From assembly GCA_023374025.1 (NCBI GenBank), contig SIJG01000027.1:300722-364721 (forward strand): DNA of 64,000 bases, read 5' to 3'. This DNA is from Heterodera schachtii (Eukaryota; Nematoda; Chromadorea; Rhabditida; Heteroderidae). Every line of letters starts with the position of its first letter. Positions within the stretch are counted from its first letter, which is position 1. The translations under genes were made by a program, and so were the position numbers. Below the pieces are notes generated by a model that saw nothing but the letters and a program-made list of their open reading frames with translations, ran no database searches and had not been told where the DNA came from. This document shows positions 55,881-64,000 of this stretch, piece after piece.

Positions 55881-58800
55881 TCATAGCTCTCTGAAAATTC
55901 AAAGTTAAAATAATATTGAAAATTTCTGTTTGAAAATAAAATTTTTCGGGGGAGGGACCCCTCCAAATTCGAAATTTTAAGGGAAAATAATATTTTTAAG
56001 GAAATTTCGTGTTTCTTCTTGGTACTTTCCCCTCCAAGCACCAAAATCCTGGGACCGTCCCTGTCCATCGGATCTGCAGAATGACTATTAAAAACACACG
56101 TGGACTCGACGAATCCGTTGGTGAAAATGCGCAGCATAAAATCGCCCTCCTCGTCAGAATCGTAAGTGGACGGAACGATCACATAATCACCCGGGGGCAT
56201 GCGAAAACGACCAGTGACCTTAAAAGAGGAGGTAAATTGTCCATGAGTGGTGCCAAAACGGCATAAAAATGCCATCCGCCGACGAAACAAAAGGCGAATG
56301 AGTGACCGACTCGCCTCTCTTAGGTTGATGAACGCGGGACTCCGAGCGCATGACTTTGTGTTGGCGAAGTATTCGGTACTCAAACGACCGCCGCCATTGG
56401 CCTGAAATTCATTTCAAAAATGTGTTTCTTTTTGCGTTGGTCACCGCCCCTAAAAATTGCGTTGCCTCGTAAACCGCAAATCCGATGGCTAAATTCTCGA
56501 CGCCGGTATTCTTCAGCTCGCGCCGGTATTTTTGCATTACCGCGATGATTACGGTGCACAGTTTGTCGTCGTCGTTGGGGTCAGAGTCGGTCAATTTCAT
56601 GCGGAACTGCGGATTCAGTGCAAATGTGCCTTAATAAGAGTCAATTATCCCAAATTTCAAACGGCAGAAAAGTACGCAAATTGTTGCGGCATCCGCCGGC
56701 CGTTCGCCCCGTGCGCCACGAGCCGTCGTGGGCGACGGTGGCCCACGCGTTGTGCGGTGTCGCCTTGACGCCGGTCATCTCGTATATCTCCTCCATAACT
56801 TCGGGCCCCAAATTGCAAATTTCCATCTTTTCAAAATTAGCCAAAAAGTCGCTGAAGGACATCCTTAAAAAGAATCCAAAACAAAATAAGTGAAATGGAA
56901 AAAATGACCAACCAAAATTCGCCGTCGTGGGCAAAGGTGAGGCCCATGTCCGTTTTGAGTTCGTTGGACAACTGTCGCCACTCGGCCGAGTTGTCCGACC
57001 ATGGCCCGTTCCATTCCTGGTCGTTGCCCCAGGGGTTGCGAATTCGCAGCAACGACACTTCGCCCCGCGGGGTCGGCACAATTCGCATGCCGGTGATTGA
57101 GTAGGCATGACCCTGAAAAACAAAAAGGGAGAACCCGGAAAATGTCTCATTCTGCGTTTTTCCCACTTTGACCAATCCGTTGGGCAGTCGTGCCTCCCAA
57201 ACGTTTGGGTCCGCTTCGATGGAACAGCCGAACAGAGAGCCCATCTCAAAGCCACGGGCCATCATCTGCAGAGGGGGGGGGGGGATTTTGGGATAAATTT
57301 GGGACGACAGGGCAAAAGATTGACTTGGAAAAATGAATTGCCGATGGAATTTCGGAATTAAACTCCGTAGGGGTCGAAATTGAAAGCAACTAATTAACCC
57401 TCTCCCAATAAGTTGTCTCCCATTGTTAATTTTAAATCCTTTTCCCAATTGCCTCGCCTGCATCAAATTCTCCGGTGGCTGCTGCAAGTCGAAGAATTCG
57501 GTCAGTCCCCCCGTCATGTCCTCCAATGCTTCGCTGGTCGTCCCGCCCTTCAGCGCTTCGTACGAGCCGTACAGCCTGAAGAGGTCGAATGGGAATTCAA
57601 ATTTAAATGCGATTTAAAAATGGAATAAAAATCATTTCTAAAAATTAATGACTTTTTTCCAATTGTTTCGCTTACTTTGCATATGCTTTTTCCAACAAAG
57701 CGCTCCAAAATTCGTTTCTAAATCAAAAAAACAATTAAATAAAAAATGCATGTTAATTATTATTCCAACTGACAGTTCTTGCGAGTGCATGTAAAGCAAC
57801 TCGCCCTCCATTGAGCAGGGCAATCGGTCGTCGATGACCACGTCCACCCATCGGCCGTACTGCCAAAATTGGAAGTGGAAAATGCCTGAGAAAATGAGCA
57901 AACAATGAATGGTTGTTTTTTGTTGTTGAATTAATTCGTAACAACAAAAGAATGAAATTAATATAAAGTCCTATTGGGAAACAAAAATTTTTGCGAAATT
58001 TACATTTAAATATGTAAAAATTCTAATTAAAAAATTTGCATTTTTATTGTTAGTGGCCAAATATGAGCTGGTTCAATGCGATGTAATAAATTCTGGGCCT
58101 TTTCGCCTTACTTTCAACATGGTTCCCAAATTTGTTTTTCGGTACCTAATTCATATTTCGAATAGTATTTCAGTGCCAAATTCTCCCGTCTTTCCACCCC
58201 CCCCCCCCCCCCCCCGGTGCCGCACCTGCGTAATTCTCCGTGAAGCTTTGGTCCGGTGGCACCACTCGGTAAAACAATTCGTCGCGCAGTGTCAAATTGG
58301 CAGCGGCCGCCATCAGCCAACAATCGCCCAACTTTCCCTGGATGACGTCGAATCGGCTGTGACCCTCGCTGATCAGCTGCGGCTCGCGCACAATTTGGCC
58401 GGGCCGAAGCCATTGCACTTGTTCAGGAGGACGGCGACTGAAGAACAGACTGACGTCGGAGGCGGGGAAGTCGGCGTCTTCGAAGAGGCGCTTTTCCTGC
58501 CAAAGGCGGGGATTTTTTAATGTAAATTTTTGGCAAATCTTGTTTCAATGTCCCACATTTTGGAGAAAAGTAAAGCCGAAAAAACGCTCTTTTTGTGTAA
58601 ATGAATGAAATTTTTAGTGTGTAGTGTCCTCAAAAGTCGCGAAAAGTAATCGAATTGGGTGTTGTACGTCGTTAAAACGTTTTTTTGAGTCCAGCAACAA
58701 CCTGAAGACAGCGGTCGCGTTCATCGTAGAAATTGACGGGTTCCTTGCGCCGAATCGGAGGCCCGGGGGTCGGCACGGGTTCCGGCTTCACAAATGGGTC

Positions 58801-60127
58801 GACCTGGGCACACACCGATTGGTTTTGATGTAAACTTTTCTCATTTCGAAAATTACGTCGCGGTGGAATTTGCCGGAGATTATGTTGTCCAAGATGATTT
58901 TGCCAATGTTGCCCAATTTGTTGTCCTTTCCGCCCAAGTTGAACAGAACATTGCCCGCAATTGCGCCGATGATTTTGCCCGTCTGAGGGTTAACGCCTCG
59001 AAAAGACAAAAGATAATGACAAAAATTTGCTAATTTTTGAATGGAAAGAGTCAGCCTCCCGTCATTTTTATTTTATTGACGCTTTTTTCGTACTTTTTCT
59101 ATTTGTGCTATTTTTTGCCTTGCGATTTGTTGACCCCCAACGATTTTTTAGTTTTGTTTTTGCGAATTTTTCTTACCGAGAAAACGATGCGCTGCCTCCC
59201 CAATTAAATTGCCAATCACTTCACACACTCCGCCAGAGAGGAAATTGCTGTTGATATTACCACCTAAAAATGAGGCGGAAAATGGAAAGAAATGAACAAA
59301 TTAACCGAGTGGGGAGGAGTGGAACGGATTTATACGACGGATTGTGTTTAAGAGCCAATAATTTACCAATTTTTCAACAAAACGTCCCCTGGTCCCAACC
59401 AATGGAGCCATGAATTTTGAAAAGCCCGGGCATTGGCATTTCGGGAGGAGGGGGGGGGGGCTTTTTTAGTTTTTACCCGGCACAGACGGCCTAGCAAAAT
59501 CTCATCGGGCTTTACAAACCAAACAAATGGTGGTCATTTCCCTTTTCCCGTTGCGCTTTGACTGACCTCCGCCCGAATATTTTCCTCGGTCGCCTCCGCC
59601 TCCGACGAGTCCGCCGAGGATGTCGCCAAATCCTCCGCTACCGCCGCCGCCACCTCCGCCCAATCCTCCGATTACGCCGGCGATGTCATCAAAATTAAAG
59701 CCGCCGCCACCGGCGGAAGGACGAGCACCGCCACCCCCGCCTCCTGAAATGGCATTGTCGGGTGTTTTTCGTGGAATTTTGAAAATTGGCCCTTTTCCAT
59801 CGAACCTCCGCTTCCCCCGCCGATCAGTCCGCCAATTATGTTGCCGAATCCTCCTCCGCCACCGCTTCCTGGCCCTCCACCTTGGCCTCCAAATCCCGAG
59901 CCGCCTCCACCGCTCAACAGACCCCCGAGAATGTCTCCCGCGGGGCCACCGATTTTGTTGCGCACCATTCCGCCCGCGAAATTGCCAATGAGTCCGCCGA
60001 ACTCGTCCTGTTTGACTTCCACCTACAACAATTTTAAATGGTCTCGTTATCTCTCATTTTTTATAAATTCAGTTAATCAAAATGAATACGCGACCTTTTT
60101 AAAGCCATCATCCACAGTTGGGGCCAT
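55881..60127 (-). CDS. clp-1: Atypical calpain cysteine protease with glycine-rich N-terminus (CLP-1-like)
   Basis: Seventeen exons sum to 2187 nt (728 aa): 60127-60095, 60022-59806, 59743-59567, 59263-59177, 58996-58836, 58803-58702, 58496-58226, 57885-57774, 57717-57676, 57575-57458, 57265-57167, 57112-56913, 56863-56676, 56629-56466, 56401-56315, 56218-56100, 55890-55881. After [11 protein letters not shown] come about 130 residues of Gly-rich repeats ([22 protein letters not shown]), as in C. elegans CLP-1. The protease core has the catalytic Cys in [16 protein letters not shown], the His in [12 protein letters not shown] and the Asn in [31 protein letters not shown] is typical. A C2-like domain follows ([20 protein letters not shown]); there are no EF-hands. 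The last exon codes only three residues plus stop (VES/TEL). Three introns use GC donors (57457, 56465, 56314). It is a cytosolic Ca2+-regulated protease of muscle. Confidence 0.96.
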
Positions 60128-60331
60128 TTAATGCTGCAGCGATCAAATTGAAATATTTTAAAATCTAATTTTTCAAATAATCGAAATTTTGGGATTTTGT
60201 GGGTTAGGGATTAGGACTTGGCAAAAAAGCATGTCAGATTCTTGATTAGTGAGTGACCGAGAAAACTCATAAAAATGTTTCCACGATTTTTTTTAATGGG
60301 TAAAAATCTTAGTTTTAGCCTCGTTTGGGTA

Positions 60332-60339
60332 CTTATGTG
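60332..60339. repeat. 8-bp target-site duplication, left (CTTATGTG)
   Basis: CTTATGTG directly precedes the TAGGGCTGCG end of the element and recurs at 61161-61168 directly after its CGCAGCCCTA end. Eight-base duplications are characteristic of hAT transposons. Confidence 0.85.
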
Positions 60340-61160
60340 TAGGGCTGCGATTTTTAGGTTTTAACTATTTTTTTTGCTCAATTGTTTTGAAGAAAGGAGC
60401 TCAAAAAACGCATTTCTGCGTTGAAATTTTTTGATTCTGATGTAACTATTGGTCACTAGAAATCACTATTTTGGCGTTTCGTCACTAAAATAGTTAAAAG
60501 TCACTATTTTGGCGTTTTGTCACTATTTTTTTCACTTTTTCGGTATTTTTTGGAAAATTTCACAAAAAAATATGTATATCACAATAAATATTTTTTTATT
60601 TTGACTTAAGATATGCCAAAAAGTAAATCAAATTCGGCCAATTTTCGTGAATGGATCCGACGGATCGGTGGAACTGACTTTTATTCAACAACTGGCAAAA
60701 TAATTTATTGTCAGTTATGTGAACAACAGGTAACAACGGCAATACCCGCCCGACAACAACAACTACCAATAAAAAATTCACAGATTCCATGCGCGCAATT
60801 TGCGCATCTCAAACAACATAATGAAACGGCAAAACACAAGGCAAAAATTGAACGGAACAAAGGAGGACAACAGCAGCAATTTTTGACAACAACAAACAAT
60901 ATTCCAAACCAATTCAACCTCGATTTGTGCGATGCCTTTGTCTCAGCTAACATTCCCTTCAAAAAATTGGATAATGAAAAGTTGAGAATTTTTTTGGAAA
61001 AATAATAAAAATTATTTTTGTTCAATTTTGGCTAAAAATTATGTCACTATTCGTCACTATTTCGGACTTTTTGTCACTATTTCTTCACTATTTTGGCATT
61101 TTTGCTCACTATTTTAGTTCACTATTTCGAGATTTTTGGTCACTAAAAGTCGCAGCCCTA
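60340..61160 (+). mobile_element. hAT-like DNA transposon, non-autonomous, 821 bp
   Basis: The element starts TAGGGCTGCGATTTTTAG and ends with the inverse CTAAAAGTCGCAGCCCTA (one mismatch in about 18). It is bounded by the perfect 8-bp duplication CTTATGTG. The subterminal regions carry repeated words (GTCACTATTTTGGCGTTT, TTCACTATTT) in both orientations, as expected for transposase-binding sites. It encodes only a short zinc-finger protein and no hAT catalytic domain, so it depends on a transposase elsewhere. The intact duplication suggests a fairly young insertion. Confidence 0.88.
60613..61005 (+). CDS. 130-residue BED-like zinc-finger protein of the hAT-like element
   Basis: A single uninterrupted ORF starts MPKSKSNSANFREW and has one zinc-binding pattern: CQLC at about residues 36-39, then a HLKQHNETAKHK helix giving C-x2-C...H-x8-H. 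This resembles the BED or CGGBP1-type N-terminal finger of hAT transposases. A Gln-rich stretch and a conserved-looking C-terminus (LDLCDAFVSANIPFKKL) follow; that phrase is typical of the segment just after the finger in hAT-derived proteins. It then stops at EK. It may bind the element's ends and could act as a repressor or be a remnant. Confidence 0.7.
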   Translation: MPKSKSNSANFREWIRRIGGTDFYSTTGKIIYCQLCEQQVTTAIPARQQQLPIKNSQIPCAQFAHLKQHNETAKHKAKIERNKGGQQQQFLTTTNNIPNQFNLDLCDAFVSANIPFKKLDNEKLRIFLEK

Positions 61161-61268
61161 CTTATGTGGTTTACCGCCCATAAAATTTTTTGTTTGTTTG
61201 TCTTAAAAAAACTTTCAGGGGTTTTGATGGTCGCTGAACACGAATCCGACGTTACAATTTAAAAATTT

Positions 61269-64000
61269 CTGTGAAATAAAGTGGTCATTGCTCTCCGGCC
61301 CTTGGCTCATTTTTCGGAGCATTTGTTGAACACAAAATTACTCAGAAAAAGAGATAGCCATTTTTCTGGCATACGCATACAATTTACAAATTTTCTGTGA
61401 AATAAAGTGGTCATTGCTCTCCGGCCCTTGGCTCATTTTTTGGAGCATTTGTTGAACACAAAATTACTCAGAAAAAGAGATAGCCATTTTTCTGGCATAC
61501 GCATACAATTTACAAATTTTCTGTGAAATAAAGTGGTCATTGCTCTCCGGCCCTTGGCTCATTTTTTGGAGCATTTGTTGAACACAAAATTACTCAGAAA
61601 AAGAGATAGCCATTTTTCTGGCATACGCATACAATTTACAAATTTTCTGTGAAATAAAGTGGTCATTGCTCTCCGGCCCTTGGCTCATTTTTTGGAGCAT
61701 TTGTTGAACACAAAATTACTCAGAAAAAGAGATAGCCATTTTTCTGGCATACGCATACAATTTACAAATTTTCTGTGAAATAAAGTGGTCATTGCTCTCC
61801 GGCCCTTGGCTCATTTTTTGGAGCATTTGTTGAACACAAAATTACTCAGAAAAAGAGATAGCCATTTTTCTGGCATACGCATACAATTTACAAATTTTCT
61901 GTGAAATAAAGTGGTCATTGCTCTCCGGCCCTTGGCTCATTTTTTGGAGCATTTGTTGAACACAAAATTACTCAGAAAAAGAGATAGCCATTTTTCTGGC
62001 ATACGCATACAATTTACAAATTTTCTGTGAATTAAAGTGGTCATTGCTCTCCGGCCCTTGGCTCATTTTTTGGAGCATTTGTTGAACACAAAATTACTCA
62101 GAAAAAGAGATAGCCATTTTTCTGGGATACGCATACAATTTACAAATTTTCTGTGAAATAAAGTGGTCATTGCTCTCCGGCCCTTGGCTCATTTTTTGGA
62201 GCATTTGTTGAACACAAAATTACTCAGAAAAAGAGATAGCCATTTTTCTGGCATACGCATACAATTTACAAATTTTCTGTGAAATAAAGTGGTCATTGCT
62301 CTCCGGCCCTTGGCTCATTTTTTGGAGCATTTGTTGAACACAAAATTACTCAGAAAAAGAGATAGCCATTTTTCTGGCATACGCATACAATTTACAAATT
62401 TTCTGTGAAATAAAGTGGTCATTGCTCTCCGGCCCTTGGCTCATTTTTCGGAGCATTTGTTGAACACAAAATTACTCAGAAAAAGAGATAGCCATTTTTC
62501 TGGCATACGCATACAATTTACAAATTTTCTGTGAAATAAAGTGGTCATTGCTCTCCGGCCCTTGGCTCATTTTTTGGAGCATTTGTTGAACACAAAATTA
62601 CTCAGAAAAAGAGATAGCCATTTTTCTGGCATACGCATACAATTTACAAATTTTCTGTGAAATAAAGTGGTCATTGCTCTCCGGCCCTTGGCTCATTTTT
62701 TGGAGCATTTGTTGAACACAAAATTACTCAGAAAAAGAGATAGCCATTTTTCTGGCATACGCATACAATTTACAAATTTTCTGTGAAATAAAGTGGTCAT
62801 TGCTCTCCGGCCCTTGGCTCATTTTTTGGAGCATTTGTTGAACACAAAATTACTCAGAAAAAGAGATAGCCATTTTCTGGCATACGCATACAATTTACAA
62901 ATTTTCTGTGAAATAAAGTGGTCATTGCTCTCCGGCCCTTGGCTCATTTTTTGGAGCATTTGTTGAACACAAAATTACTCAGAAAAAGAGATAGCCATTT
63001 TTCTGGCATACGCATACAATTTACAAATTTCTGTGAAATAAAGTGGTCATTGCTCTCCGGCCCTTGGCTCATTTTTTGGAGCATTTGTTGAACACAAAAT
63101 TACTCAGAAAAAGAGATAGCCATTTTTCTGGCATACGCATACAATTTACAAATTTTCTGTGAAATAAAGTGGTCATTGCTCTCCGGCCCTTGGCTCATTT
63201 TTTGGAGCATTTGTTGAACACAAAATTACTCAGAAAAAGAGATAGCCATTTTTCTGGCATACGCATACAATTTACAAATTTTCTGTGAAATAAAGTGGTC
63301 ATTGCTCTCCGGCCCTTGGCTCATTTTTTGGAGCATTTGTTGAACACAAAATTACTCAGAAAAAGAGATAGCCATTTTTCTGGCATACGCATACAATTTA
63401 CAAATTTTCTGTGAAATAAAGTGGTCATTGCTCTCCGGCCCTTGGCTCATTTTTTGGAGCATTTGTTGAACACAAAATTACTCAGAAAAAGAGATAGCCA
63501 TTTTTCTGGCATACGCATACAATTTACAAATTTTCTGTGAAATAAAGTGGTCATTGCTCTCCGGCCCTTGGCTCATTTTTTGGAGCATTTGTTGAACACA
63601 AAATTACTCAGAAAAAGAGATAGCCATTTTTCTGGCATACGCATACAATTTACAAATTTTCTGTGAAATAAAGTGGTCATTGCTCTCCGGCCCTTGGCTC
63701 ATTTTTGGAGCATTTGTTGAACACAAAATTACTCAGAAAAAGAGATAGCCATTTTTCTGGCATACGCATACAATTTACAAATTTTCTGTGAAATAAAGTG
63801 GTCATTGCTCTCCGGCCCTTGGCTCATTTTTTGGAGCATTTGTTGAACACAAAATTACTCAGAAAAAGAGATAGCCATTTTTCTGGCATACGCATACAAT
63901 TTACAAATTTTCTGTGAAATAAAGTGGTCATTGCTCTCCGGCCCTTGGCTCATTTTTTGGAGCATTTGTTGAACACAAAATTACTCAGAAAAAGAGATAG
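61269..64000. repeat. 126-bp satellite array, more than 21 copies, running off the window
   Basis: The unit starts CTGTGAAATAAAGTGGTCAT and includes CTCTCCGGCCCTTGGCTCA, AGCATTTGTTGAACACA and TTTCTGGCATACGCATACA. Start positions 61269, 61395, 61521 and 61647 give a period of 126 bp. Copies are almost identical. Sparse variants include a C for T in TTTTTCGGAGC (first copy and one near 62452), GAATTAAAG near 62028, CTGGGATAC near 62124 and single-base deletions near 62874, 63029 and 63704. The array has no coding capacity and no end inside the window. Confidence 0.98.

Noticed and set aside
61269..64000. CRISPR-like array
   Set aside because: The repeats are contiguous 126-bp units without unique spacers, in a nematode nuclear genome.

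Overview
This window is nuclear DNA from a nematode, most likely a tylenchid plant parasite such as a cyst nematode (Heterodera/Globodera). The sequence shows short, densely packed genes with many small introns, mostly 40-90 nt, and splice acceptors of the TTTCAG/TTTTTAG type. About 8% of the introns I could reconstruct use GC donors, a trait reported for cyst nematodes. The gene families are animal: mitoguardin, WDR44, a glycine-rich atypical calpain and ADTRP/AIG1. The genus is inference. No bacterial, viral, CRISPR or rRNA sequence was seen. For 17 genes I followed reading frame and splice phase end to end, and each summed coding length is divisible by three. One further gene, a putative short 3' gene fragment, also keeps phase over its two exons.

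Layout, left to right. 1-1.7 kb: a partial + strand gene end, possibly muscleblind-like. 2.2-13.5 kb: a minus-strand run in transcription order IDH3B (13466-11878), WDR44 (11515-4962, 25 exons), mitoribosomal uS14m (4311-3130) and a 98-residue single-pass membrane protein (2951-2186). 14.1-18.3 kb: two tandem + strand AIG1/ADTRP-family genes. 18.3-22.5 kb: repeat-rich, with a RING-like gene remnant between direct repeats and large simple repeats. 22.5-25.8 kb: a + strand sugar transporter. 27.3-32.7 kb: a + strand secreted cysteine-rich, low-complexity protein with a foldback element in an intron. 32.9-35.7 kb: minus-strand cathepsin B with an acidic tail. 36.6-38.1 kb: a 1.5 kb inverted-repeat element with duplicated GC-rich hairpins.

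39.2-42.1 kb: a minus-strand cluster RPS13, MRPL12, ZNF706 with about 170-200 bp spacers. 42.5-43.4 kb: + strand cytochrome b5. 43.8-51.0 kb: a second minus-strand cluster MIGA, SURF6, KIN17, PIN4 with about 210-300 bp spacers. 51.0-52.6 kb: repeats. 52.6-54.9 kb: + strand glucose-6-phosphate isomerase. 55.1-60.1 kb: a minus-strand gene fragment and a 17-exon calpain. 60.3-61.2 kb: a complete hAT-like element with 8-bp target duplication. 61.3 kb to the window end: a homogeneous 126-bp satellite array.

The genes are mostly housekeeping: the mitochondrial ribosome (uS14m, bL12m), TCA cycle (IDH3B), glycolysis (GPI, sugar transporter), cytosolic ribosome and its assembly (RPS13, SURF6, PIN4), and membrane contact or trafficking (MIGA, WDR44). 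The same-strand spacing suggests polycistronic operons. The most unusual observation is that two unrelated mitoribosomal protein genes 37 kb apart begin with homologous 66-bp exons encoding the mitochondrial presequence, which suggests exon shuffling.
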